From Betaproteobacteria bacterium (GTDB lineage: Bacteria; Pseudomonadota; Gammaproteobacteria; Burkholderiales; Burkholderiaceae_A), in NCBI GenBank assembly GCA_028139685.1, contig JAOINQ010000001.1, positions 1 to 59,268 of the forward strand: a stretch of 59,268 nt of DNA. Direction: 5' to 3'. A program made the translations under genes and the position numbers. The notes below the pieces were generated by a model that was given only the letters and a program-made list of their open reading frames with translations, ran no database searches and was not told the origin of the DNA. Position 1 is the first letter of the stretch; each line of letters opens with the position of its first letter. Below are positions 1-8,311 of the stretch, piece after piece.

Positions 1-836
1 GATAGTCCAATCAAGCCCTTTTCACGACCCACACCAATCATCTTTTTCATAGCATTAAACATAGCAACCTTAATATCTTCCTCTGATAAACCGTCAATAA
101 CGATCTCTAACACACAGCCTACCGATTCAGTCAATATTGAATCTTTTGTGATCCCAATCAGGGAAGGACAAAATTTATCATTTGTTGAAGCCACAAGAGC
201 TTTATATTTACTCCCTACCTTTGATCCTGATCGCACAACTCCACCTGGAAACGGCGCAATTACATTTTCTAAATTATTAATTTCGCCAACTCCAATTTCT
301 GAAATATACAAGGCTGATTTAATATCTTTGGCCAATATCAAAATGTTTCCACCTCCGATTGCTGTTTTATACCTAGCAGTCTCCTCCCCCACAAATTCTC
401 CATCCATGGTTGGTATTCGCCAATATCGTTTATTTCTAATTACCTTTGAGATCTGCCAACCATCTCCAAAAAATCTGAGATTTTTTGCGAGCGCAAACTC
501 TTCACCTTCTGGCATACCATTAAATATACTACTAGTAGGACACGTCAAAATGCATTGTCCAACTCTATTTTCAACTTGCTTTACTAACTCTTTGCTAGAC
601 ATGGAAAATACTAAAACAGATACGCCAGGCCTCGCATCTGGAGTCTCATTAGCTGTTAAAGTAGTTTCAACTGCCGCCTCACACCCACATGCAATAACAG
701 AGGTCGCAAAGCCTGTCATTGAAATTGCCCCATGCATTGCCCACTCGGCATTGTAAGCCGTAACGATTAATCTGGTTGCACGCATTGGAAATGCCTCAGC
801 GAAAGTATCAAAAATTTTTACCCCATTTACTAGCAT
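1..836 (-). CDS. fhcD: FhcD, formylmethanofuran:H4MPT formyltransferase (3' end cut by window edge)
   Basis: FhcD (Ftr family) transfers the formyl group between H4MPT and methylofuran inside the bacterial formyltransferase/hydrolase (Fhc) complex, the last step of H4MPT-linked formaldehyde oxidation to formate. About 278 residues are visible, starting MLVNGVKIFDTF; the family is about 300 residues, so only the extreme C-terminus is missing. Family-like stretches include GFATSVIACGCEAAVE near residue 43 and GGGNILILAKDI in the middle. The ATG at 836 lies 18 nt after the fhcA stop, preceded by a purine-rich stretch (AAAGAAGAAA), so it belongs to the fhcB-fhcA-fhcD operon. FhcC would be expected beyond base 1. 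Confidence 0.93.
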   Translation of the reverse strand, partial: MLVNGVKIFDTFAEAFPMRATRLIVTAYNAEWAMHGAISMTGFATSVIACGCEAAVETTLTANETPDARPGVSVLVFSMSSKELVKQVENRVGQCILTCPTSSIFNGMPEGEEFALAKNLRFFGDGWQISKVIRNKRYWRIPTMDGEFVGEETARYKTAIGGGNILILAKDIKSALYISEIGVGEINNLENVIAPFPGGVVRSGSKVGSKYKALVASTNDKFCPSLIGITKDSILTESVGCVLEIVIDGLSEEDIKVAMFNAMKKMIGVGREKGLIGL

Positions 837-854
837 TTTCTTCTTTGAAATTCC

Positions 855-2498
855 TCAAATCTTTCGTGACATTTTCTCTCCACCATCTAGGAATAAGTCA
901 ATCTCACTTTCAGTAATGAACCCATTTCTAAATTGCCCAACACAATTTTTCTCATAATATTTCTTTAAATAATTTTCAATACCTCTATCAAAACTTATAT
1001 TTAAATAGTGCAACCCAGGTTTTGGACAACTAACTAATTTTCCGTTTCGTACGACCAATCTTCCGTTTTTAAACACGTACTCTGGAGTTGAAAACATATA
1101 TTCTTGATTAGCATCCTCTTTATAAACAACTATATCAGCATGCATTCCTTTTGCTAGAGAGCCGTTATCAACTAACCCAAGAATTTTTGCTGGAGCAGCA
1201 CGAGTCATTATTGCAATTTCATATAATGAAAGCTCTTTCTTTATATCTTTCAAAATACAATGCTCGATAACATCTGGATGTAATTGGTGTAACTGTTCGT
1301 CTCTGAACTCCTTATTCATCAAAAGTTTTATCAAATGAGGATAAGATGTAAATGGGCCACCGTTCGGATGGTCCGTTGTCAAAACAACCTGCCATGGATC
1401 GTCGACAAGTAGAAATATCTCTAATCCTATAACCCATTGTAATGCGTTAACAAAGCTGTTTTCCTTGTATTTGAAGGGGACCACTCCACAACCAGCAGTA
1501 CATTCAATATCACCCATAACCCACTTTTTTGGATTTGCATTGTTTCTATTACTGTGTTGCTTCATAGTATCCCCAGAAGTCGTAACGGTCTGCCCGAAAA
1601 TAATTTGGCCGACATCAATAGAAATATTTTTTGAACTCTTAAGTTTCTCCGCTAATTGCAGTGAGGCAGACGAAAACTTTTTGGGTCCTTCAGAACCGTA
1701 ACAATGAAATTGAACATGAGTAAGGTGTCCTCTTATCCCCTCTAATGCGTCAATTGTTTCAATAGTTGATTTAATATTACCAGGAACTCCTAAATTGCTT
1801 GCATGAATATGTAACGGATGAGGAACACCCAGCTCTTGTAAGGATAAGGCGAGCTCATGAACTATATCTCTAGGTGTCGAGCCCCAGTGACTATGTTTTT
1901 CATCCAAATCAAGAGATCGTTGATTAAACTTGAAAGCAGAAATTCCCCCAGGATTGACAACCTTTACTCCCATAGCCTTACTTGCATGAATACTCCAACC
2001 AACATAATCGCGAATTAGACTATGTCCTTTCTTTTTCGCTAGCATTTCCAGAAAAATTTCATCATTACCTAGCATCACGTACGCACCGTGATCAATAATT
2101 GGTACATCACCCATCTCAAGATGAGCCTGCCGAGCATTTGAAAAGATCATTGCAGGTTCAAAAGCCGCAGTGTAACCCATTTCGGCATATCTATAGCCAG
2201 TGTCAATGGTTCCTGGAACAGATTCTCCCTTATTCCCATATTCGAATCCGTTCGATTTACACAAGCCTTCTGGCATTAACATTCTCGCAATATTAGTTTT
2301 TCCACCTCCAATGTGGGTATGAAGATCAATCCCGCCTGCCATCATAATTGAATTGCGACAATCAATTACATCACACTCATCACTTGATGGCATATTCCCT
2401 ATCTTTCCCTCAGAGTTAATGAAAATTGTTTCGAGAACATTATTTTTATTTTGGATAGGATCTATAACTCTAGCATTAATAAATTTAATTTCCTTCAT
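855..2498 (-). CDS. fhcA: FhcA, amidohydrolase subunit of formyltransferase/hydrolase complex
   Basis: This is the 547-residue metal-dependent amidohydrolase subunit, related to archaeal FwdA/FmdA. It hydrolyses formyl-methylofuran to formate, which allows net formaldehyde oxidation. The metal-binding signature GGIDLHTHIGGGK is visible, with H60 and H62. Further family motifs are HIHASN, THVQFHCYG, VDVGQIIFG and the acidic-histidine stretch TTDHPNGGPF. Length is typical of the family. It starts 13 nt after the fhcB stop and is followed closely by fhcD, so the three genes are probably co-transcribed. The product is cytoplasmic. Identification rests on whole-length similarity to the family and on the operon. 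Confidence 0.95.
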   Translation of the reverse strand: MKEIKFINARVIDPIQNKNNVLETIFINSEGKIGNMPSSDECDVIDCRNSIMMAGGIDLHTHIGGGKTNIARMLMPEGLCKSNGFEYGNKGESVPGTIDTGYRYAEMGYTAAFEPAMIFSNARQAHLEMGDVPIIDHGAYVMLGNDEIFLEMLAKKKGHSLIRDYVGWSIHASKAMGVKVVNPGGISAFKFNQRSLDLDEKHSHWGSTPRDIVHELALSLQELGVPHPLHIHASNLGVPGNIKSTIETIDALEGIRGHLTHVQFHCYGSEGPKKFSSASLQLAEKLKSSKNISIDVGQIIFGQTVTTSGDTMKQHSNRNNANPKKWVMGDIECTAGCGVVPFKYKENSFVNALQWVIGLEIFLLVDDPWQVVLTTDHPNGGPFTSYPHLIKLLMNKEFRDEQLHQLHPDVIEHCILKDIKKELSLYEIAIMTRAAPAKILGLVDNGSLAKGMHADIVVYKEDANQEYMFSTPEYVFKNGRLVVRNGKLVSCPKPGLHYLNISFDRGIENYLKKYYEKNCVGQFRNGFITESEIDLFLDGGEKMSRKI

Positions 2499-2511
2499 AT
2501 CTTTATTTTCT

Positions 2512-3714
2512 CTACATGTTATCGATAATTTGCGATATTAGTTTTTCTACCGTGTGTATTTTGTCATCAACTAATTTTTTCAAAGGAATAATTGCGGCTC
2601 CATCACATCGTATGATATACCCATTACTGTTTACTCCTGGCGTAGCTATTGGAATGAATATAGAATGTTTATTTTCTTTAAAAAATTTTGAATATTTCTT
2701 TCCCATACTCTCTGGCCCTATTGCGACAAAAGGATAATTTAAAACATTTTCATCTGGCAAACTATCGGAGAAAGACGAAAACCAAAAAATGCTGTCGATA
2801 GTTTTAAGTTCCAAACAGTGTTTTAGTGAAAATAATTCAGGCTGATAGTGCAAGGATTTCGTAGAGAATTTTGACCTGATTGATTTTGCTGTCATCCATG
2901 AAAGAGTGTTTTGAAAACTCAAACCACCGTTATCACTGCCGAGAGTCAAAATACCTGCTCTTTTTTTTTGGTTAATCTCTTTGACAATCTCCATCAAAGT
3001 ATTGGCGATGTATTCTGACAGTTCACCAAATTCCTGGGGATCCCAAACAAATGTACAGTATGAACTGTTTCTCACTAAATTTACTAACTCATGGTCATCA
3101 TCTACATTTGGGCTTGAAAGGTTATTTCTTAATAGATTAAGTATGGATCTCATCCCCTCTAAAAAACTAAAGTCACAAGACGTAATATTGCTGATCGATT
3201 TGGCTTTAATCGTCCACGACTTTTTATTGCGTAGATCTATTAATTCAGCAAACCTGGGCAAACGCTCATTAGGCTCAGATTTTAAAAAAATTATTAAATC
3301 TGCTCTTGATTTAATTTCAGACAATGTTGTAAAAATTGTGCCTTTCGCTTGAAAACTCCTCAGCACAGCTGAAATGGAATCTCCGTGCATATGATCTATT
3401 GTGGCGTTACATTCTTGGGCTAACTTGATTACAGACCTCGAGCCTAAAATATCTAATCCAAGCCCCCCAAAAAAAGGGGACTGAGAGGAGAAAAGTACTT
3501 TAGATGCTTCAGCCGTAAGATTTTGAATAATCTCTTTCTGCCCATATAGGTAACCAAATTTGTTTTGTTTACTTTTAATATTAAATCCGGAAAGACCCTT
3601 TGAAGCCTTTATACACTTGTTAACATTCAAAACCTTCTTATTATCAAGCTTTGGAGCAACGAGATCGTCACAGTGCAAAGCACAAAAAGGGCATGCCCAG
3701 AATGAATTACTCAT
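2512..3714 (-). CDS. fhcB: FhcB, formylmethanofuran dehydrogenase subunit B-like
   Basis: FhcB is the 400-residue bacterial homologue of the molybdopterin subunit FwdB/FmdB. In methylotrophic bacteria it is regarded as a structural subunit of the Fhc complex without dehydrogenase activity. The N-terminus reads ACPFCALHCDDL, giving cysteines C8, C11 and C15, with another at C34. This spacing resembles the [4Fe-4S] site of the redox-active relatives. I chose ATG 3714 over the upstream TTG at 3720; it overlaps the end of the HisA-like gene by 8 nt, so translation is probably coupled. The rest of the protein is more divergent than FhcA or FhcD, as is usual for this subunit. Confidence 0.88.
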   Translation of the reverse strand: MSNSFWACPFCALHCDDLVAPKLDNKKVLNVNKCIKASKGLSGFNIKSKQNKFGYLYGQKEIIQNLTAEASKVLFSSQSPFFGGLGLDILGSRSVIKLAQECNATIDHMHGDSISAVLRSFQAKGTIFTTLSEIKSRADLIIFLKSEPNERLPRFAELIDLRNKKSWTIKAKSISNITSCDFSFLEGMRSILNLLRNNLSSPNVDDDHELVNLVRNSSYCTFVWDPQEFGELSEYIANTLMEIVKEINQKKRAGILTLGSDNGGLSFQNTLSWMTAKSIRSKFSTKSLHYQPELFSLKHCLELKTIDSIFWFSSFSDSLPDENVLNYPFVAIGPESMGKKYSKFFKENKHSIFIPIATPGVNSNGYIIRCDGAAIIPLKKLVDDKIHTVEKLISQIIDNM

Positions 3715-4444
3715 CACCAAAATCCATCATAGAATTAAAAAGCGCACTACCTACCAACCATCCTGCGGCTTTGTATCTGGCAACAATTTCATAATCTCCT
3801 CGACCCCTCAAACCCCCTGCCCCATAAAATTCAACTTTAGGATTTCTTTGAGTCATGTTTTTTAGCCAATTTAGATCAGGCCCAGAATCTGTTCCGACTT
3901 TATCTAGGTTCATTAAAATCACTCTTTTTGGTAGCAGTCCTAATATTGTATCTATTGTAACTAATCCCAAGATTACATTATTTTTTTTATCAATAGACAA
4001 GACAGCTTCATCAAGGGTCGAAAATATTTTTTTGTACGATGAACTATCGGTTATCGTTTCTGTACCAAAAACTGGTACTAAATTCTCCCCAGAGCACAGG
4101 CTATAACCCTTTTTTTCACACCAAGTAGAAAATCTCTTATAAAAACTTCTCAACTCTCCGAGATTCTGGAATCCATTATCAACCCAAATCTCTACCTTCC
4201 TAAATTTCCTCAAAATTTCGTACAAAATACAATCGTATGAATCATCCCCAGCTATGCCATTAAGATTTGCAACGTACAGAACATTGGATCTTGACAACTT
4301 TAAGAGAACCTCTATAATTCGACACAAGTCATTTGATTTAAATGCTGCATTATCTAGTTGCTTATAATTTGCGCGATCTCCAGCGACTGCTCTTACGGCA
4401 ACGCCATTCCGAAGATCAACAACAGGAATAATTTTACAAGACAT
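3707..4444 (-). CDS. HisA/HisF-like TIM-barrel protein of the H4MPT/methylofuran gene set
   Basis: This is a 245-residue protein related to the HisA phosphoribosyl isomerase family but divergent from true HisA. It opens with CKIIPVVDLRNGVAVR, where HisA has its first catalytic aspartate. The second acidic loop is also present (AVLSIDKKNN), and a phosphate-loop-like GAGGLRGRGDYE lies near the C-terminus. HisA-like proteins of this kind occur in bacterial C1 islands, but I know no proven reaction for them. It is the first gene of the fhcB-fhcA-fhcD operon and overlaps fhcB. ATG 4444 was chosen because it begins the barrel; ATG 4477 and TTG 4513 would overlap the divergent ATP-grasp gene. No histidine biosynthesis genes are nearby. 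Confidence 0.75.
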   Translation of the reverse strand: MSCKIIPVVDLRNGVAVRAVAGDRANYKQLDNAAFKSNDLCRIIEVLLKLSRSNVLYVANLNGIAGDDSYDCILYEILRKFRKVEIWVDNGFQNLGELRSFYKRFSTWCEKKGYSLCSGENLVPVFGTETITDSSSYKKIFSTLDEAVLSIDKKNNVILGLVTIDTILGLLPKRVILMNLDKVGTDSGPDLNWLKNMTQRNPKVEFYGAGGLRGRGDYEIVARYKAAGWLVGSALFNSMMDFGDE

Positions 4445-4448
4445 AAAA

Positions 4449-5378
4449 GTGTTGAATTTATTAATTTTCGAGTCCATTACTGCAAACTTAAAGAATATCA
4501 AAAAATTGCCCAAGCTTCTTTCTCAAAAAGAGTTCGAGTCAATGAAAATGCAAGGTGAGGCAATGCTAGATGCATTATACTCTGACCTCAAACATATTAA
4601 ACAGCTAAATATAACCATTGGAAAACAAAAATTCGGAGAAACGGCTCTCGATTTTTTTTCAGAAGTTATTCCCAAAATTGATTTGGTATGGGTTATTGCA
4701 CCAGAAAGTGATGGTGAACTCGAGCGTTTTCACATTGCATCACAAAAGAAACTTTGGATAGGATCTGGTTTGCACGCAATTCGTCTTACCTCTAATAAGC
4801 TAGAAACAAAAAAATATTTAAAATCTTTAGGTATCAGTACGCCAGATGAAATTACCCTCAAATCATTAAGGAAAAATAATTATATTAAAGCAGTACGTAA
4901 ACCTCTCGATGGGGCTGGTACCACAGATACATATATAATTGAGAATGAAAAGAATATTATTCACACACTCTATAAAAAACAATCGTATTTCTTCCTAGAG
5001 GAGTGGGTAGAAGGCACAGCATATAGCGTATCCCTTAATTGCAGACTTTCAGGTTTTGATATCTTGTCTATAAACAAACAACATATAACTGTAAATCATT
5101 TAGGAAAACTCATCTATACAGGTGTCGAACCTGTAGAAAGCAAATTATTTAAAAGGTTACGTGAGAATATTCTTCCAACCCTTCATTTAATCGTTGTGAA
5201 TATAAGCGACTTACGAGGCTTTATTGGTGTTGACTTTATTCTAAACGAGAATTCCCAAATAAGTATTATCGAAATCAATCCGAGACTTACATGTTCGTAT
5301 ATAGGGCTTTCAAAATACAATAGAGATAATACCGCCGTAAAAATTTTGAATTCATTTGAAATAAAAGATTTGGTATGA
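4449..5378 (+). CDS. ATP-grasp ligase, MfnD-like (predicted methylofuran biosynthesis)
   Basis: This is a 309-residue ATP-grasp protein. Visible motifs are the ATP-binding strand KAVRKPLDGAGTTD around residue 150, FLEEWVEGTAYS near 180, and the metal-binding end IIEINPRLTCSYIG near 275. The N-terminus (LNLLIFES, later QGEAMLDALYSDL) resembles the MfnD tyramine-glutamate ligase group. Bacterial methylofuran is reported to contain tyrosine, so a tyrosine-glutamate ligase is an inference. The best start is GTG 4449, only 4 nt from the divergent HisA-like start, with no strong ribosome binding site. The stop overlaps the next start by 4 nt, so mfnD-like, mfnF-like and mfnE-like genes form one unit. 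Confidence 0.75.
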   Translation: MLNLLIFESITANLKNIKKLPKLLSQKEFESMKMQGEAMLDALYSDLKHIKQLNITIGKQKFGETALDFFSEVIPKIDLVWVIAPESDGELERFHIASQKKLWIGSGLHAIRLTSNKLETKKYLKSLGISTPDEITLKSLRKNNYIKAVRKPLDGAGTTDTYIIENEKNIIHTLYKKQSYFFLEEWVEGTAYSVSLNCRLSGFDILSINKQHITVNHLGKLIYTGVEPVESKLFKRLRENILPTLHLIVVNISDLRGFIGVDFILNENSQISIIEINPRLTCSYIGLSKYNRDNTAVKILNSFEIKDLV

Positions 5379-6427
5379 CTAGTTCAATAGGCCTAGATAT
5401 CGGAGGAGCTCACCTGAAAGCGTGCTTAATAAAAAACAATGTAATTCTGAAATTAAGTAAGGTTAACTTATTTAAAACACCAATATGGGAATCACAAAAT
5501 ACTCTAGTATCCACCTTAATAGAGATTAAAAAGAAGTGGACCATGGAAGAAGATATTCAAATAAATATCGTAATGACTGCAGAAATGACAGACTGCTTTA
5601 GGGATCGAAGAGAAGGTGTAAGAAAGATTCTTGCTATTATCAAAAATACTTTTAATTCCGAGAAATTAAAAATCTACTCGACAAACGGTCTTAAGGATTT
5701 CAATCAAAATTTTAAAAACTACAAAGAAATCGCTTCCTCTAATTGGCATGCAACTGCCGACGCTTTATCGAAAATAGAAAGGAATTGTTTCTTAATCGAT
5801 ATTGGTAGCACCACAACAGATATTATTCCTATACAGTTTGGAAAAATTCTATCGCCAACTTCCTCAACTGATTTCTCACGTTTACAAAGAGGCGAATTAG
5901 TATACCTAGGAGTTTATAGAACATCGATAAGTTCAATTAGAAGGCAACTACTTTTCAGATCAAAAATGACAAACATCATACGAGAAAATTTCGCTTCGAC
6001 TGCCGATCTATTTAGGTTGACAAAACAATTAAATCCAAAATATGATCTGTACCCAACATGCGATGGAAAAAATAAAACCTTGCTTGCGACACGACAAAGA
6101 TTAGCTAGAATCATTGGATTAGACACACATGATGTAACTGTTGAAGAATTGAATGCGCTCGCTCAGCAGATAAAGCAAATATTCGTCTCAGAAATTATAG
6201 AGAATTTAAAAAAAGTAAGATTTCAATACAATATGAGCTCGAGAACGCCAATTATAATTACTGGTTCGGGAAAGTTTTTAGCTATGGAAATACAAAGTCA
6301 GCTAAAGTGTCAAATAAAAATTTATTCTGATTTATTTTCTAACCGAATAAAAATTCCACGATCAAAAATCGATGACATAGACAGTTGCGCGACTGCATTT
6401 TCTTTAGCGATTTGTACCTATTTATGA
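5375..6427 (+). CDS. mfnF: MfnF-like / H4MPT-linked C1 transfer pathway protein (hydantoinase/ASKHA fold)
   Basis: This is a 350-residue protein of the uncharacterised H4MPT-linked C1 transfer family, related to hydantoinase A/oxoprolinase and to MfnF. In methanogens MfnF joins the aminomethylfuran diphosphate to the glutamyl-tyramine unit. The two nucleotide/phosphate-binding segments of the fold are clear: GLDIGGAHLKACL at the N-terminus and LIDIGSTTTDIIP at about residue 140. A third glycine-rich segment, IIITGSGKFLA, lies near residue 290. It overlaps the upstream ATP-grasp gene by 4 nt and the downstream kinase-like gene by 4 nt. The role in methylofuran assembly follows from family and context and is not shown by sequence alone. 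Confidence 0.8.
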   Translation: MTSSIGLDIGGAHLKACLIKNNVILKLSKVNLFKTPIWESQNTLVSTLIEIKKKWTMEEDIQINIVMTAEMTDCFRDRREGVRKILAIIKNTFNSEKLKIYSTNGLKDFNQNFKNYKEIASSNWHATADALSKIERNCFLIDIGSTTTDIIPIQFGKILSPTSSTDFSRLQRGELVYLGVYRTSISSIRRQLLFRSKMTNIIRENFASTADLFRLTKQLNPKYDLYPTCDGKNKTLLATRQRLARIIGLDTHDVTVEELNALAQQIKQIFVSEIIENLKKVRFQYNMSSRTPIIITGSGKFLAMEIQSQLKCQIKIYSDLFSNRIKIPRSKIDDIDSCATAFSLAICTYL

Positions 6428-7047
6428 CACTGTTCAAACTAGGGGGTAGTCTCTTAAATTCAGGTTTCATGAATTTATGGATAAAATTTATTACAGACCA
6501 CTTTAAAGGTAAAGCTATCATTGTCCCTGGGGGAGGATTGTTTGCGAACCATATAAGATCGGTTCAAAAGAACCACAATTTAGAAGATGATATAGCTCAT
6601 GATATGGCACTCTATTCCATGTCTCAGATGGGACTGCTCATTTCGTCAATAGATAGAACAAGCTTACATTTTTGCAATACAAAAAATGAAATTAATAGGG
6701 TTATAAAAGAGAACAAGGTTCCTATTATAGGAACTTTTAATTTTTTAAAAAAACGAATTGGCTCCCCTTATAAAAACTGGAGCATTACATCAGACAGCAT
6801 AGCTTTACTAATTTCCGAAGAACTACAGCTTAATAACGTGATTATCGTAAAATCATGTCGGTGTTCTTTCATAGATAGCAAAAATGCACTGAATCAGTCC
6901 GAAGTAAACAAATTGGTATCTTTAGATATTCTGGATGCTAGTTTTTCTCTGAACTTTCAAAATAGCAAAACAAAAGTTTACCTTTTCTTCCGTGATCAAT
7001 TACCAAATGCATCTGATACAATCTTAGCCTTTTCAAAACCTAGCTAA
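6424..7047 (+). CDS. mfnE: MfnE-like amino-acid-kinase-family protein (predicted furan phosphate kinase)
   Basis: This 207-residue protein has the amino acid kinase fold. The N-terminal phosphate-binding segment LFKLGGSLL (K5, G7, G8, S9) and IIVPGGGLFANHI near residue 32 are typical. A short relative of this kind, MfnE, phosphorylates aminomethylfuran phosphate in methanofuran synthesis. ATG 6424 is preferred over the upstream in-frame ATG 6385 because it begins directly before the kinase motif and forms an ATGA overlap with the mfnF-like stop. The 3' end overlaps the convergent DUF447-MfnB gene by 8 nt. It lacks the regulatory domains of true aspartokinases. Confidence 0.78.
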   Translation: MTLFKLGGSLLNSGFMNLWIKFITDHFKGKAIIVPGGGLFANHIRSVQKNHNLEDDIAHDMALYSMSQMGLLISSIDRTSLHFCNTKNEINRVIKENKVPIIGTFNFLKKRIGSPYKNWSITSDSIALLISEELQLNNVIIVKSCRCSFIDSKNALNQSEVNKLVSLDILDASFSLNFQNSKTKVYLFFRDQLPNASDTILAFSKPS

Positions 7048-8311
7048 AGGAATCAATAAGATTTTCTAACCTCACTCTGGACAGAGGACCTGACCTTTTC
7101 TTCAAACACACACCACCTCGGTACCCAGCCCAATTTGGCTGGAGTTGGTTGATTAACGAGGTATGTGAAATATCTAATGAACCAGCTATTCCGAAATCTA
7201 TCTTATTCTCGAGAGCAAACTTTTTTACTGTACTTAGTTCAGCAAAGTTGGCAACATCGAAAACAGAACCACTCTCTTTGTCAAGAGTGTCTATCATAAT
7301 TCCAGAAAATTTTCTTACCAAGCGTGGAGAAATATTTTTGACAAATTTAAAAGAATGCTTATCTGTAATCATAAGCACTAAAATTAGTTTGCTCTCTAAA
7401 ACTCGATTTTTTATTTGACTTAAGCTTTCTGTAAACTTCGTTAAATTTGCCCAGTTATTCCCATCAGCAGATACACCAACTTTAATGTAATCGAGTCCTA
7501 CTGAACCAAGATCCTCGATTTTAGCTATATCGTTTCTGGACAGGGGTCCATCATTAAGTTCGAAAGTTGTGGATATCTTTCCGCAAAAATTATTATCTCT
7601 AAGTGCCAATACAATTTTCTTTATATCTATATAATCTAGCATCCCTATAGGACCATTCTTTGGTTCCTTTAAATCGATAATATCAATATTTAATCCATCA
7701 ACGACCTTAACTTCTTCGATTGACCTGATACTAACTAATAGTTTTATTTTTTTTTTACTTTCCTTACAGTAGTTTTCGTATTTTTCCATCAACCATTCCC
7801 ATGCCTGGATCTCCTTCCTACCCGCTGTTTTGCTAATAGCTATCTTAAGATATTTAATTTCTTGTTTAATCTTGTCCTGTGAAAGCAGATCTAATCTAGA
7901 CATCAACACTGAAGCTTCAATTATCGCTGCCTGTGCCCTATTAAAACCCTTAAAACTTGAAAGATGAGTGACATTCACCTTTGTCATATACAAAGTTGAT
8001 CTCAATTCGTCATCATGAATCTCAGCTAATGACAAAGTCAAGTAACTTAATGCATCTTTCAAGAAAAAACCTTTGCCACCTGGTAGTGCAACTAAATTAA
8101 AATTTAGTCGTCCTGTAACAGCCCCTGCAAACACTCGGACATCAGTGATAATGTTCATAACAGCCATTTTTTTTGTAATTATATTTTCAAGCGTTTTTGA
8201 GGGTTTGAAAGGCTTTAACACGACAAAATCATCCTTTTGAGAAACACCCATAGGCGCAACATGCGAGCTTCCATCTTCATTCATTGTGGAGATAATAACT
8301 TCATAAATCAT
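7040..8311 (-). CDS. mfnB: DUF447-MfnB fusion: flavin-reductase-like domain joined to (5-formylfuran-3-yl)methyl phosphate synthase
   Basis: This 423-residue polypeptide has two parts. Residues 1 to about 187 resemble DUF447, a flavin-reductase-like split barrel common in H4MPT gene sets (EVIISTMNEDGSSHVAPMG, later FKGFNRAQAAIIEA). Residues about 189-423 match the whole MfnB (DUF556) TIM barrel, which builds the furan ring phosphate of methanofuran. MfnB lysine positions are kept: K215 in IIDLKEPKNG, K277 in DYIKVG and K345 in DTLDKESG. The C-terminal loops IAGSLDISH and GYRGGVCL are also present. The linker is short (KESKKK). The stop overlaps the start of nothing upstream, but its own ATG overlaps the DHPS-like stop by 4 nt. 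I know these domains mainly as separate genes. Confidence 0.85.
   Translation of the reverse strand: MIYEVIISTMNEDGSSHVAPMGVSQKDDFVVLKPFKPSKTLENIITKKMAVMNIITDVRVFAGAVTGRLNFNLVALPGGKGFFLKDALSYLTLSLAEIHDDELRSTLYMTKVNVTHLSSFKGFNRAQAAIIEASVLMSRLDLLSQDKIKQEIKYLKIAISKTAGRKEIQAWEWLMEKYENYCKESKKKIKLLVSIRSIEEVKVVDGLNIDIIDLKEPKNGPIGMLDYIDIKKIVLALRDNNFCGKISTTFELNDGPLSRNDIAKIEDLGSVGLDYIKVGVSADGNNWANLTKFTESLSQIKNRVLESKLILVLMITDKHSFKFVKNISPRLVRKFSGIMIDTLDKESGSVFDVANFAELSTVKKFALENKIDFGIAGSLDISHTSLINQLQPNWAGYRGGVCLKKRSGPLSRVRLENLIDSFS

Noticed and set aside
148..756. Long plus-strand open frame of 202 codons
   Set aside because: It runs antisense to fhcD, whose protein sequence is clearly conserved; the plus-strand product resembles nothing.
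3707..4444. True HisA of histidine biosynthesis
   Set aside because: The sequence is too divergent, there is no his operon, and the gene overlaps fhcB in a C1 operon.
6424..7047. Aspartokinase or acetylglutamate kinase
   Set aside because: Only about 207 residues, without ACT domains or arginine-pathway neighbours; the MfnE-like context is stronger.
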